Shown here: in pieces, positions 1-12,929 of the stretch | How the letters are laid out: each line of letters starts with the position of its first letter | Position numbering within the stretch: position 1 is the first letter of the stretch | Assembly (NCBI RefSeq): GCF_000315625.1 | Contig: NW_005434498.1 | Location: 27,944-91,943 of the forward strand | DNA length: 64,000 bases | Source: Guillardia theta CCMP2712 | Lineage: Eukaryota; Cryptophyceae; Pyrenomonadales; Geminigeraceae | Direction of reading: 5' to 3' | Translations under genes and position numbers: made by a program | Notes under the pieces: generated by a model | Database searches by the model: none | The model's input: only the letters and a program-made list of their open reading frames with translations | Told to the model about the DNA's origin: nothing

Positions 1-1741
1 AGCAAGGTGCTTTTCCAAATCCATTCTCTCTAGTCTCTTGGTTCACTCAATCTGCTGGAATCAGAATTGCATTCAGCCGTGGCCCTTCGGATGAGGTATA
101 CATTTGATTCGTGGTTTCATTTGAATTGCTAGAACAGGAGCAAGTGCTAGCGCTGCAGCAAATTCGCGATCTGGATGTTAAAGTTGAGGTCAACCCTGAT
201 CGCCCCTAGTCTCTCTCATCAGAGTTGATTGCAGTCATCGCAATGGTGGAATACAGCAGCTCCTGGCAATGGCGGCAACTCACAATCAGTTCGAGATCCC
301 AACATTGAAAGCTGCAGACCACGATCCTCAGAGGAGCTCAGGTACCTTGATACCTTTGTTAACAATTCAACATGACTGAACTCACAATCAGGACGAAAGA
401 TGCACTCGCTAAACAAACTGCATTACAACGAGCGACGATGGATGCAAAGAACGCTTTGCTAGCGCGAATTCGGAAAAAAGGTGAAACTCCTTTCAAGTCT
501 CAATCGTGCACAAAGCCCGACAATTGCTTCAAGGTCAGGTAGCTCCCGGTGATAATGGAGAGAAGAATGAGGAACCACAAAAAATGGTAGAAGCCTATTC
601 TCAGTGTCCATCACTCTTTAATCATTCTTGGAAGTCTCTCGCTGATGCAGGATCATCACACGACTCTTCACGAAATCTTACGGCAAAGCAGACAGAAGAT
701 TCAAATCTGATACAGGAGAAATTTGCAGAAGGAATTTCGCTCTATGCCGATTTTGAGAAAGCTTTGAAAGATGAGGACACTGTTCTTGCACGGTTCGACC
801 GACCTCCTACTAATTCGAGCAAAACTTTGACAATTGTTGATAGAGAAAAGTTGAAGTTAACAAGGGAAGCGTTTCGACAAAGCGGTAAATTTTTACATGT
901 CACAAACTGGAAAAAATGAATATGATGCCCCGACAGGAAGAATCTCCGAAAAGGAATGAGAAGATCCTTTTTCACTGCTTGCATATTGATGTCTTTGAAT
1001 TCTTATTGACAATCAAATTTCAGGCTGAAGTTCTTCGAAAAGCAGAAGGCCGTCTGCTCTCCTTAAATGTATTCCCATATTTACCCCAAACCCAAAGAAT
1101 CTACAGCTTAGCTGTGAATACAGGAAAAAAAGGAGAGGGATCAACTAACCAAGTGGCAAGAGAAAAATGAGCAGGAGCGACAAAGGTATGAGTTTATTTC
1201 CGTCCACAAAGATCTTTACAGTCTCTTTCCCAGATTTGAAGAAGAGTTTGCGAGGAAGCAATCAACTTTTTCCAAAGAAGAGCTTGATGAAGGCAAAGAT
1301 ACACAATTGTCATTTACTAGCTTCTGACTTTTGCTCATCAAGTTTTGAAGAAGAGAAAGGAGTTGGAGGAAGAGGCATGTCATGTGATTGAGGATTAAAT
1401 CTGATTTCAAAGGTTTTGTGTAGGCTGCTGCGCTTGCAATGAAGCAGCTTGAACTGGACAAGAGGCAGCATGAAGCATCCCAACCAGAAGAATCAGTTGC
1501 AGAATCCAACCAAGGACAGCCAGTTTTGAACCACAATTTCAGCAAAAAATCTTTTCAAAGTCAGAGTGCTCGTTCATCTGTCGCAGCTTGGGAGCTTGAG
1601 GTATAAGAGGACAACTGCAACAGAAGCTGACAGGTACTACAGAATAGACAAGTGTTCGCCGAAGAACAGGGAGAGATAATCAGTAGTCCGACGTCCATGG
1701 CAAGAAATTATCATCAATACGCTCTCCAGGATTTGAATTAA
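1..1741 (+). CDS. Coiled-coil protein, 3' part (5' end outside window)
   Basis: I do not recognise this protein. It is a multi-exon gene whose 5' end is off the window. Exons can be chained by GT-AG introns that keep the frame. One intron lies at 481-533, where RKKG joins QVAPGDNGE. Another follows the exon ending WELE near 1602, and the last exon begins VLQNRQVFAEEQ and stops at TAA 1739-1741. The chained protein is rich in Lys, Glu and Gln, with heptad-like stretches such as EKKERDQLTKWQEKNEQERQ near 1125-1190, so coiled coil is likely. Introns around 895-1035 and 1320-1425 could not be placed exactly. It is probably a cytoskeletal or scaffold protein, but that is only a guess from composition. 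Confidence 0.6.
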
Positions 1742-2216
1742 ACCTGTAGGAGCCTAAGCTGCTGGGGGTTCCGATAGTGGTTTCAACCAAGGTGCTCGTT
1801 TCTTCTTCTGGGTTCTCACTAATCAGCCTCAAGGACCTAATAGACGCTGAAAAGGAAAGAGGATTTCTCTACTCCACGATGGGAAGAAAGGTGAGGGATC
1901 ATTCAATGGGGTTGAACAGTCCCCGACTGAAACTTGATAGGTGTCACTTCGATGCTCCACTCGTCTTATTGCAATCATAGGGCTTAGTAAGGTATTTCTA
2001 CTCTAATTCAAAAAGTCACTCTTCTCCCAGGCTGTATCATCTTCTCAATCATGTTCGTTGGCTTAGCGTCGTTTCATGTCATATAGTTTTTGTTGGTATG
2101 AAGGTAAAGGTCATTATGTTGCTTGTGAAATCACCCGACATGAAGACAAGTGGATGGGTCAATAGTGCACGGGAAGGAGAAGAAGACGACAATTTACTCA
2201 TTGTCATCTGCACCGC
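1742..2216. other. Gap between genes
   Basis: This stretch separates the stop of the upstream + strand gene from the stop of the GILT-like gene on the - strand, so it should hold two 3' UTRs. One 67-codon frame is open at 1777-1980 on the + strand but has no family resemblance or flanking splice sites that I trust. I see no other structure. Confidence 0.4.
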
Positions 2217-4405
2217 TTAATTTGGACGACAAACAGATCTGGTCTCAGAGCTTGCTCGTAGAATTTGGCTCGATGAGATTTTGAGGGCTGACGACGAGCA
2301 GATCGGATTGCCTTGTGACAAAGTCGATGACTGGCAGACAACAGACTGCAAGTCGTATGCGGAATCTCGCAGAGGTTGTCCAGCCAGCGTAACCCAAGGA
2401 GCATACTCGTGAGGAGGATTAAGATTCTCTGTTGCTCTTGCCGCATCCATGGCCAGGCGCTTGCCCTCATCGCCTCGGGCGCATGTCATGATTCTATCGT
2501 AGTCAAGCTTGCCCTCTTGTGAGCATCTCTTCGCCTCCTCTGCAGGGAGCTTGTCACTCTCCTCCATGCAGACAAAAGCTCGTGCAAAGCCAGGGTCTGT
2601 TTCGGTGACAGGATAAAGTGACTGCATGCAGGCCAGGATAGTGTTTCCTTCACACTCCGGTTCTCCATGCTGGCACTGGATGGAGTCTCCAGAGATGCGC
2701 CCATTGCCGTAGGGGTAGAGCTTAAAGTCAACCAGCTTGTTGAAGTCAGTGTTTGTGATGAGATCCTTGAGCACAGTCGACGTGTAGTACTTGCAGCCAG
2801 GGCACATGCTCTCCATGTAGAAACCAAGCTCGACCTTGCCGTTAACCTTCTTGATCTGAAATGGCTTCTCCTCGTTTGATCTCTTTGTTGCTGACATGCG
2901 GCGCTTCAGTGCCCGTACCTTCGAGGTGATTTCAGATTGCTTTTCCTCCTCAGCTTCCTTCTCCTGCTTGTGTTTCTTGGTGATAGTGTCGAGGTACTGC
3001 TTCAAGTCATTCTTTTGCTCATCAAACTTTTCGATTTCTTCTTGCTTAGTCTTCTTCGCGGCATTGTTCTGAGCCTTGATCCAATCTCCAACCTTCTTGA
3101 GCTGATTCTTTTCTTTCTTCTCCTCATCAGCCTTCTCAGCATTGGCTCTTGCCCTTTGCGCTTCAACATACTTCTGAGTCTTGAGATTCTGAATCATTCG
3201 CATCTTCATCGAAGGAGCAGCTGGTTGGTGATTGGAATCTTTGGACAAATCGCGAACTGCACGTTGCACTTGTTTATCGCGATTCTTCTCTTGTAGGTAT
3301 CTCATCCTCTTCTCATGACCTTCTTCTCTGGATGCCTCCTCGGCCGCCCTGCGCTGGGCACGCTGAGCCAAGATTTTAGCCTGACTCTGCTGATCCTGCA
3401 ATTCCCATATGTTAAACTCGAAGAAGGTGATCCTGGCATCATCACCAACGAGTTTTGAGCCAGATGATTAACGTGGTCCACAGCGCCAGTAAGGTCACCA
3501 CTGTGTCCACCCATCTATTGCGCAAGCGTCACAAAAAACTCAAGGGGTCCGAGTAAACACTTGAACCTCGGCGTGATGAAGCATTCCCGGATGGTTATGA
3601 AGTCTTGCGGAGTAGTGAGCCTAAAGAGAATTCAGAAGACCCAAACAGAGTCAAAGCACTAGACCCGTCGCTCGGAGTGATACTTGTTCGCCAACTTGTC
3701 GAAATAGTTGTTCAACGAGCTGAAAGCGCATCAAAATGCACAACTTGCATATCCTAACAAAATTTACTTGTCGCCACTAGAAGCAGTGTTCATAATTCGA
3801 ACGTGTTCCATTTGTTGCTTCTTGCCTGATGCAATCGTAACGAGGAAAGAAAGGACGAGGCAGAGACGAAGCGATCAGGAATTCCTTACCGATGCTGTCA
3901 AAAAAGTCGTTCATGTTGGAACGAGCAGCAACGTCATCGAGCTGCTTCGAGGCTGCGAAGTGAGCCTGGCATATGTAGCATTAGCCAAGAAGAAGCCTGG
4001 AGCGGCTCACCTCCTCCGATTTGACAAACGACAAATCCTTCTCTGGAACAACCTGCAAATCCATAAGTTGAGATTTATCACTTTGTAGTACTTCAATTAC
4101 CCCATCACCGCTCCCAATCGGGTTCTTGAAGGCGAGCACGGAGCCCCTTTGACTGCGAGTGAAATGCACTCCCACAAGGGCCAAGACAGCAACAAGGATC
4201 AAAGGAATCGCAAAGCGAATCCTCGTGGAGTTTCTGATTAAAAGTCAGACCTACAGCAGACCAAGGGAGGAGCACTCACATGTTTCCCAGCAAAGGAGTC
4301 AGCTCAGCCTGCAAGAACAATCAGACTGACGTCTGCGATGCTCATATCCGCCTGCTCCGTCTCCCTCTCCTCCTCACACTTGCTCCTTTGCCTCACCGCA
4401 GCCAT
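2217..4405 (-). CDS. GILT-like thiol reductase with N-terminal membrane anchor and coiled coil
   Basis: The C-terminal third matches the GILT family (gamma-interferon-inducible lysosomal thiol reductase). It has a CPGC active site in YMESMCPGCKYY (about 2775-2820), followed by YPYGNG, the CQHGEPEC segment and NILACM-like cysteines. The family reduces protein disulfides in acidic vesicles. The start is ATG at 4405 (MAAVRQRSKCEE). Small exons then give a basic stop-transfer flank and one hydrophobic segment, IRFAIPLILVAVLALVGVHF (about 4165-4235), which suggests a type II anchor. A long charged coiled-coil stretch (about 2880-3400) separates anchor and enzyme. A 49-bp phase-0 intron joins NSL to DQQSQ near 3396-3445. 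One junction near 3660-3890 does not resolve into an open frame. Most family members have a cleaved signal peptide and no coiled coil, so this architecture is unusual. Confidence 0.75.
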
Positions 4406-4696
4406 GACGACTCTTCGCACTGACGGTTATGTGATGCAACGGTCAAATATAAACTAAACCCGCTCAAGATGGCAGCCTAAACCCTCTCAATCCTAACTAA
4501 ACCTATCTTTTAGTTTTCTGGTTAGAACCAAGGAGGTTACCAGTTAACGGAAACCGTTACGTCTTTGAAATTCAAAGCCTCGCTTTAGACTAGGGCGCCA
4601 GGCATGGCGGCCTGAGGTCCATTGGTTCGCTTGGACGTCTTGAATGAACTTTTTACGCGGACAATCATCAGATAACGAGTTTTGAAGCGAGCATCG

Positions 4697-6382
4697 ATGA
4701 CCAAGGGCGTGTTCGAACACTACAGCCCAGATCTTGGGGATGGCTATGGTGGCAGGTTCATGGAACCCAAGTTGAAGGAACTGCTTAAGCGTCAAAACTT
4801 GAAGGCTTCAGGGGGACGAGTGAGCAGCTCACCCCCGAAAGATGACAACGCCCGACAGCCGTCTTGGGTCTTCAACAGCAGCAAAGCAGATTGTAGCGAA
4901 TCGAGTCAAGACTCTGAAGATTTGACTGGGCTTATTGTTGATGAGCAACTCAAAAAGAAGCTCAGGCAGCAATATAAGAGAGCAGCCAGAGGGATAATCC
5001 TTGTCTCTTCGCTTCCAACAGATACTATGGCACTAGCAAAGCAACCATCCAGTCCAATACAACCCACTGTAAATAGCATCAGAGAGAGAAGAGAGTTATT
5101 CACCAGCAATGGTTTACAATCATTCAAACAGAGCTACACCAAACCTCGCAAGGAAGCAACATCCATTCAGACAATTGACCGTCTCATGGAGGATGGCGAC
5201 GGAAGTAGGAACGACGGAAATAGGAACGAGAAGACGGATGTCGATTACCACATCAGCCTCCTGAAGCAGATTGAAATAGAACATGCGAAAGTTCTTGCAG
5301 AAATGGAATTGATCGAAACATGTTCGGACTCGAACGACAATGAAGCAAAAAGCCAGAGTCATTCAAGTGCGTTCTCCTTGTATCAAGGCCTGCGGTCAGA
5401 TGAAAGAAATTTCTTCATGTTTGCAGAAGACGGTGGTGGAAACTCTGCAAAACTTGAGAAGTGTGACCAAGACAGTGATAAAGGTACTTTGAAAGGTACT
5501 TTGGAGGAGCAAGAGATGAGTATGAAGTCTCCTGCTGCCCAAGAACGTGCGACGACACCCGAGGATGTTTTAAGTGATTTTACGGCTTGCCTGACTCCAA
5601 TCGTCGTCGATAACTCTCAGGCGATCGTGATCGTTACAAAAGGACAGCAAGAAGAACTCTTTTCCTCCTACGATAACATCAATGCAAGCTACATGTATTG
5701 GACAGACAAAGAAAATCTACGTTGTACATTACAATATCCTTCTCAGAAACAGGACGCGATCGAATGTGAGTTGGATAATTCAAGTCTGGGACACATCTCA
5801 TGTGACATAGTTGAGATCATCCACCAGCCAACTTGCCTCATCCAGACCAATCAAAGAAATCACATCCCTGCTGATGTTCACGTCTCGTTCTCCAGTCAGG
5901 AAAGCACGAACACCATTCTCTCTAAGGGAAGGCTTGTGCGGGCACATGCGCAGGGGCTGGTGGAGGAGCTGAAGCAGAATGTTTGCAAGATGAAAGCGAA
6001 GCCCTTCAGCTTAAAGAAGATGGAGGACTTGCCTCCGCACGAGCCTCCGTTTCCTCCGGAATCTTATGGGCTACAACCTGTGAAGCAAGACAAGGTGCCG
6101 GCTGTCAGTCGCAGAAGTATTCTCCGAGACCTCGACCGCGATTGGCTGCAGAACTTACAAAACAGGCAGAATCCTAGGAGGAAGCAGGAAGACGCCGAAG
6201 CCATCCAGCGGCAATGGAGGCATACGAGCCTCATGATCCGAGGATCCGACTCCTGCCGCAGCATACCAGCCCTTCCCCTGCTGGAAGATTCCAGATTGGG
6301 AACCGACGGACAATGGATACTGCCATTCAGCCGGGGCGCTGCTGGGAGGCAGCAAGCAGGCTCTTCATGCTTCCGCTGCTGA
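4697..6382 (+). CDS. Hypothetical protein, low-complexity polar
   Basis: This is a 561-codon open frame starting at ATG 4697 (MTKGVFEHYSPD); the frame is open slightly further upstream but with no ATG. I do not recognise the family. The protein is Ser, Asp, Glu and Gln rich, with a Pro-rich stretch near 6030-6070 and a basic helix-like tail (LRDLDRDWLQNLQNRQ) near 6115-6170. It has no membrane segment and no clear enzyme motif. The frame after about 6200 may be a retained intron or a frame change, because a second frame there is equally protein-like. It converges with the helicase gene, with only 28 bp between stops. It is head-to-head with the GILT-like gene, and 4406-4696 must hold both promoters. 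Confidence 0.6.
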   Translation: MTKGVFEHYSPDLGDGYGGRFMEPKLKELLKRQNLKASGGRVSSSPPKDDNARQPSWVFNSSKADCSESSQDSEDLTGLIVDEQLKKKLRQQYKRAARGIILVSSLPTDTMALAKQPSSPIQPTVNSIRERRELFTSNGLQSFKQSYTKPRKEATSIQTIDRLMEDGDGSRNDGNRNEKTDVDYHISLLKQIEIEHAKVLAEMELIETCSDSNDNEAKSQSHSSAFSLYQGLRSDERNFFMFAEDGGGNSAKLEKCDQDSDKGTLKGTLEEQEMSMKSPAAQERATTPEDVLSDFTACLTPIVVDNSQAIVIVTKGQQEELFSSYDNINASYMYWTDKENLRCTLQYPSQKQDAIECELDNSSLGHISCDIVEIIHQPTCLIQTNQRNHIPADVHVSFSSQESTNTILSKGRLVRAHAQGLVEELKQNVCKMKAKPFSLKKMEDLPPHEPPFPPESYGLQPVKQDKVPAVSRRSILRDLDRDWLQNLQNRQNPRRKQEDAEAIQRQWRHTSLMIRGSDSCRSIPALPLLEDSRLGTDGQWILPFSRGAAGRQQAGSSCFRC

Positions 6383-6410
6383 AGCTGTGCGGAAGAATTT
6401 CTCTGCGTCT

Positions 6411-9400
6411 TCAGGGACAGAAAAGAATTGTCCCTCCTCTTTTACAGCATCGATGAATTGCGCCCAGTGCTCGTTCTGCAGCAACATCATCTCCCCTCCT
6501 CCCTCCCCATGCGCTTGGCTGTGACGTCACCTGCGACAAGACCGACGAGTTTCCGAGGACGATGAGCGAGCGCCTTGCTCGAGTCAGCGCGACATTCATG
6601 CGGCGAACGTCACTGACGAAGCCCAAGTTCTTCTCCTTGCCGGACCGCACGCAGCTCAGAAGCGCAACGTCAACCTCTCGTCCTTGAAAGGCGTCGATGG
6701 ATGAGACTTGCAGGTCGAGCAGACGAGCCTCCTGCAGCTGCCGGCGGATCTCCGTGACCTGCCGGCGGTAGGGCGACATGACTGCGATGCTCAGGGAAGA
6801 ATTCTTCGCCTTGAGCTGCAGAAGTCTGAGAATGGCGGCGCAGGCTCTGGCCTCCCCCTTGTTGTATCGCGAGTTCCTCTGCGCTCCTTCCCCAAACATC
6901 TCAGCTGATTCGATGTCATACCACACCAAAGGTCCAAGCCGCGTGTCCGCATGCCTGCATGTACATCACTATCCATACTTGCACATTCCTCCTTGCTCTT
7001 CATCCCGCCTACCATGGCGCTGCCATCTCCTCTGCAGAAAAGAAATCCTTGAGTTTGTTCTCGTAGAAGTGGCGGGAAGGGAAGGCACGGATCTTGGGGT
7101 GCATGCGGTACTGAACGGTGAGCATGTGCGAGTCGTAGCCAGCAAGCTGAGGGAGAAGATGAGGAAGAGAAAGAGGAGGGTGAGAACAACTTGAAGGCGC
7201 TCAAACAGACTGCGCGTGAACTTGAGCTCCTCGGATCTCCTTGAGAAGACGGTCGCTGCAGCATCGGTCGGGAACCAAATTGACAAGCGAGGGCAAGGCA
7301 TCGAGAAGGAGCCCGGGTGAAGAATCGAGGAGAAAGAAAAGAATGGGACGATACCGGGAAGCTGCCTCGGGTCACCAACGAGGATGTATTTCTTCGCTTG
7401 AAACTGCGAAAGTCAACCAGCGGAAAGGGAGGAGAAGGGAGAAGAAACCCACTTGGAGGGGGATGAGCGTGGAGGGCTCGATCGCCTGAGCTGCTTCATC
7501 GATTATGACAAAGTCGAATCCTCGCGTCAGCTTGCTCATGGCGGTGCTTCCTGCTCCACTCAGCGTTGTGCATACCACCTGCACCTACTTAGTCAGTGAC
7601 GCAAACAAGAGTCTGAGGAAGGAGGAGGGAAGGTGAGGACAAGGAAAAGGAGGAAGAGGTTTTCCTGCACGTGGTTTAGGATATGAGTACGAAGCTTGAC
7701 TTTGACTGCGTTGAGCTCGGAGTTGATCTTTCCTTCTGACCCGGAGCGAACACTGAGCGCTGTCAACATTACGTTCCTCCTCTCCTGCAACTCTTTCTTT
7801 GCTTCTGAAGACAAACTTTCCATATCCTTGTCCAACTGCTCAGTGATCCTCTCTACCTCCTCCTTGAGATGCTTCAGGTCTACTCCCTTTCTCTTTGCGC
7901 TCTCTCGCTCCCCCTCCTCGCCTCCTTCGCCCTCCTTGTTCAGATGCGCCAAGCGCTTGGCGACGAGCGTTTCCAGACTCACTTGCTCCCACACGTCTCG
8001 GCGGACCTGCGACTTCGGTCCCACCCGCACAACCGACACTGAAAGCTTCTGCTGCTCCTTCCTCTCCTCCCCCTCCAGCTGCAGCCCTCCTGACAAACGA
8101 CCTGCAACCTGATGGCTGCAGGTGAGCACAAGGGAAATACAGGAGGGGGTGGGGGAGATGCTGAAAGATGATGAAAGTTGAGAACACCTCATCCACTGCT
8201 GCATTCGATGGTGCACAGATAAGAACACGGAGATCCGCAGCATCCTCCGCTCGGACTGTGGGAGCGAAGAGTGCAGCGACGAGAGCAAGGATTGTTCGCG
8301 TCTTGCCTGTTCCTGGCGGTCCCTGCATAACGAGGAGGAGAAATCAAGAGGTGCAGTAGTGAAGTGCATGGAAAGAGGCATAAAGTTCAAGGGAGCTGAG
8401 AAAAAGACCTGAATGAGATTGAAGCATCTGCGAGGATCAAGACAGGAGCGGATTGCTATGAGCTGATCTTCGTTGAGGGAACCTTTCAAAAGGAAGCGAA
8501 CCCTAGTGTCGGTAGGAACAGCAGCCTCTCTCTGTCCTGCTCCCACTGCCCCTCCTTCTAGGTACGACATAGGATCCAAGATCAGCCGCTGCATGTTGGC
8601 AGGTAGCGAGCGAACGCTGTGGAGAGCAACAAACTCCCGCAAGCCGGTTGAAAGGTTATGGTTGAGCGGGACTAAGACAAGGTCGCCTTCTTCCTCCTCC
8701 TCTCCTCCTCCTCCTCCTCCTCCTTCACCACGACCCGCGCGAATTTCTCGTAGGATACGAGAGTTGAGCCGCTTGAGCCGAGGATTAAGGTTTGCTCCTA
8801 TCTTGACCCGACAAAGCGATTCTGTTCCTCCCCCTCCGACTGCTCTTCCTACACCTCGACTAGTACCTACCTGTTTCTCCACAATTCCAATCGCATGTTC
8901 GGGCTCGTCGTCATCTGGCAATCTTCCTGTTCTCTTCCTTCGCACATCTTCACACCTCCTTACCCAGGCCAAGAGGACGAGGTCGTTCTCCGACAGTTCG
9001 TCTAGCATGCTCTCCTCCTTGGCAACGGTCGAGGGGCCGACGAGAAAGCTGTTGAAGTTCTCCTGCTCCTCGCATGCAGACACGCACACTTTCAACCTGC
9101 TCGCATCCAGCAACAGACTACGTGCCTCGTCGAACGATCCTCTGATCTGCTCCCAGCTCTCTTCCAGCAGAAAGTTGGTAAGCATGTCTTCGTACTCGTC
9201 AAGCCCTACAAACTTGACGGGAACTTCGCGGTGCTTCTGCGCGTGCGGAAAACGATCAAGTCGGAGGTCCCAGGCCAGCACGAGTAGGAGAAACTCGACC
9301 TCGAGCTCCTCCGGCGACCTCTCGCTCCTCCTCGAGCGAGTGCCGAGGACGTCTCTGACGACTGAATCCTTCATGCTGCTCGAGAGGTCCATGACTAGGT

Positions 9401-12400
9401 TGCCGACCGTGAGCTTGCATGAACTGCTCTGCTCTCCCTCGCTTTGCTGTGCCTTGGAGCCGCTGATGTCAGCGAGAATGGCTTGCAAGCCTCCTACACG
9501 CTGCTCCTTCACGCCTCGAGGCGTACTTTCCGCTTCCTCGCTCCTTGGCTTCTTCCTCTTTATCGTCGTCTCCTTCGCTTTGCTCGTCCTCTGACCCTCA
9601 ACTCGAACATCCGGGTCCCTCTTCTGCGGTCCTTGATAGGTCCTCGAAGCTCTTGAGGAGGTAGGTACCGAGGCAGGCAGGGCATGCAGCGAGCTCTGCC
9701 CGAGATTTCCCAGCCCTGGGACCCCCAGGGGAACAAGCTCGCGACAAAGGGAGAGGATCTGCTCGTCCGTCCACAGACTTCTCCGCTCCACCAGCCTCCG
9801 GAAAAGCTCTTTCTCCTCCTCCTCCAGCTGTTCTCCATGATGTCGAAAAGTCTGCAGGACATGGAGGATGCAGGCGCACCAAACTCGCCTAATCTGCAGG
9901 TTCGCTACTCCACCCCACTGGAAGAGGGAGAGAGAAGAGAGGGAACTATCAGCATTCAAGACAATAGGACCATGCCGCTTACCTTGGCAAGAGATCCCAG
10001 CCATTCCTCGTGCGCCGCCAGCAGCGTGCGGCAGTTTCTGGGGTCGAAGTCTTCGTCGTCGCTGTCCCTATCACCCTCATCGTCGGGTGTCATGTCTTTC
10101 AAGAACGTCCAGCTCGAGTGGAAGAGGAAGAAGAAGCTTTCGGTCACTCTGTCGAAGTACGCATGCTGAGGAGAAGACTGAAACCTTTCTCCGCGAAACC
10201 TACAGACAAAGAAGTGACGAGCAGTAGTGAGAGGTAGGACATGGCACCTCGACCGCGCCATCATGAAAGTCTTGAGAAGGCGCCACAGGAGGAGCAAAAT
10301 TTTCTTACGCAGCTCCTGATGGATCAAAAGCATCATATCCGAGATGACATCTGCTGCGATCCTAAAGAGATGCTCGAGAAGAGGGAAAAATAATCCATCC
10401 AATCCAATCCCATCTACTTCCTCCAACACCTTGAAGAAACCGCGCGCAAAGGAATCAGGGCTGCTTGCAGCAGTATGCTTCATCGCAGTGCTCAGATCTG
10501 GTCGTTCCATCGGTGAAGGAGCAAAGCAGCTGATGAGGAGTCGGACGACGACGTCTCGGAGGCTCAGGTTTGCTATCACACTCAGAGCAAAGCAGCTCTG
10601 CTTCACGCCCTCCTCCTTTTTCACGTGCTCGAGAACCTCCTCATGGTACGTAAGCTGCTTTGCGTAGAGCAGGAAAAGCTGGGAAAACCTAACCAGGATC
10701 GCCTCCTTCATAGACAAATCTGCCATTGTCGCTATGTCGCCGTCCAGTCTCTGATCGACGTCGAGCCACAGCAGCAGAGCGGAAGCTGTTCGAAGAATGG
10801 AAGCATGAATCTCACCAGGGATGCTGCGCACTCCTGCTCTGAGCAACAGCCAATCCCACATGCTTCCCAGCCATTCGGGCGAGTCGGAGGAAAGGGGAGG
10901 AGAGTGCAAGGAATTCCGAGCAGGCTGTAAGCCACGTCGTAGGATGAGGAGAAGGTTGTTGGTTTGCAGTTCCATCAGCCTTTGGATGGTTTTGATTGGA
11001 GATAGACGGACAGAAGGCGGGAGATTGAGAGAGCAGGTGGCACCCAGCAGGTGAGGAATCCACTGATGGGCGGAGACGAGAGGAAGCTTTCTCATGCTGC
11101 CAGCATCCAGCATCCTGTTGACCACCTGAACGAGCACTTTGATGCTCATGCTCCCGATAGTAGGATCATTCGCAAACTGCATGGAGCTGCCGCTGAGGAA
11201 GAGAAAGAGCTCCTCGCTTACCTCTTGACCAAAGTGACCTGAGGATAAGCACGAGCAGGCAACTTCCTCGAGGATCTCAAGCGCGATCTTCTTCACAGGC
11301 ATGCTGACACATCTCTCGACGAGCTCGCAAAGGATTCTCTTCATGAAGTGAGGACTGAAAGTGCTTCTCTCCCAGAATTCACTCCCGTGAGATTTCAGGA
11401 GATGCAGCAGGCACTGAGACGCCGCTAACACTGTCTTGGACCTCTCTACCACAGAGACAGTCACAGTCGGAAGAAATCCAGGAAATCGTTCTGAAAATTG
11501 TGTTTTGATGGACTGCGGTCGCATTTGCCTCAAGATAACAAGGACGGCTGTCCAGAGCTGGAAAAAAGATCAGATTGGTCTCACAGCACAGAAGTCATGG
11601 CATGATTTTTCTCCTCACCACATTCTCATCATCGCTGAAGATGTAATCTTGTCCTTCATCCAGTTGCTGCCGAAACTTCTGATCATTGTCAAGTCTATTC
11701 AGACCATTTATCGTCCTGTTGACTATCTCATCGACCACCCATTCCAGCGCAGGAGGTTCGTCGATGCAGTCCAAAGTTCCCATGCATCTCACCTGCAAAC
11801 GCAAGTCAGCGAATGAAACTCTTCGTTCACGGCACCTGCGATCTCGCCCAATCTCGAACGGTTTGATCGTGATGAGCACACAACATGTACACGCCTGGAA
11901 GCTTCAGAGCACCGGAGATTTGCAGGCCCTAGGTGCCAGAAACAAGACAATCAGAAGACCCGGAAGGCGTCCGATTCCACCCACCTCTTTCCTGGTGATC
12001 AGGCATCGCATCACCCGATTGAAGCCCTCCCAAAGGTGCTTGTCGCAGATCAGCACTTGCGGCCTCAGAAGAATTTCGATGAGAGTGCAGAGAACTTGAT
12101 CGAGGTTCTTTCCAGCCAATACATTCTCTGAAGACGCTGGCCTGAGAATTGCACTGAATCTCTCACAATCCCATTCATCCAGGCATGTTGCAAGCCGTTT
12201 CCTGGTATCCGCTTTGTTGGCAAGGCCGAGATTGTCAAACTCACTTTGTTCATCATCTTGGACTGCTGCTGTTCTCGCCTGATGGAGGCGGAAGGCGCAA
12301 TTGAGACATGTCGAGGCCTGAACTTTGATCTTGCTCTGCAAAAAATTCACAGTTGGCTGCCCAGCAAACTTCCATAGCCACAGCAGTTCTTTCACAATCG

Positions 12401-12480
12401 CAGTATTCTTGCAGATCCAATGAGCTTCACCTGTCTCAAGAAGATACGCTGTTGGCGCATGATGGTCAGGTTCGCGAAAC
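6411..12480 (-). CDS. SEN1: Senataxin/SEN1-type RNA-DNA helicase
   Basis: This is a superfamily 1B helicase of the Sen1/Upf1 group, expected to unwind RNA and R-loops in the nucleus and to act in transcription termination. Helicase motifs appear in order on the - strand: the Q-motif region NEDQLIAIRSC (about 8430-8470), Walker A GPPGTGKT (about 8305-8328), SNAAVDEV (about 8190-8215), motif II DEAAQAIEP (about 7475-7505), motif III GDPRQLPG (about 7355-7385), motif V DAFQGREVD (about 6665-6695) and motif VI NVALTRARRSL (about 6550-6590). The N-terminal half (about 8500-12480) is a long helical region with an HWICKNT...CLNCAF segment (about 12290-12420), like the SEN1 N-terminal domain. Many short introns interrupt it. 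The 5' end is unsure; coding-like sequence continues to about 12710. C-terminal exon 6411-6929 is clear. Confidence 0.88.
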
Positions 12481-12929
12481 ACCTGATGGAGTGATACTCA
12501 CAGGTTGCCTGCTCGAAGTATGCTTGACGATCGCTCTTGAGAAGCGAAGGATCCGGCACTGTCATCGTTGGTGCAAGAAGGTAGAGACCGCTAAGGGTCC
12601 AAAGGGAGCCAAAGAGGACCAGCAAGCAAGCAGGAAGGTGACAGATCTATTTCAGATACGCCCTCCAATGTGCTCGCCTGCAAGTCTTCGCCCCCATCGT
12701 CTTTCATGATCGCCCCTAAGAGCTTATCGCTTGGCCTGACCGAGTCCCCCTCAGCCAAAAGAGTTTCCTCTCGTGAGGGCAGGAACATAACATTAATAAG
12801 CGTGTGGTTGAGTGACACACGGTGACCAATGGTGACAGATCAATTCTTCCGAAGTCCAACTACCCATGTTTATCCTGTGTCTGTCAGAGTAGGGGTGGGT
12901 ACCAAGTTTGTGCTTCATTTTCCCGCTTT
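12481..12929. other. 5' region of the helicase gene
   Basis: This stretch lies upstream of the last helicase exon that I can place. On the - strand, a frame between about 12591 and 12740 (MKDDGGEDLQAST) may be the true first exon, but I could not join it cleanly to the exon that follows. The rest is probably 5' UTR and promoter. Confidence 0.3.

Noticed and set aside
3708..4202. 126-codon + strand frame
   Set aside because: Overlaps short - strand exons of the GILT-like gene that carry a membrane segment and consistent splice sites.
8473..9594. 373-codon + strand frame, Ser/Pro/Thr rich
   Set aside because: Antisense shadow of the helicase exons; composition reflects reversed Arg/Glu/Leu codons, and no domain is visible.
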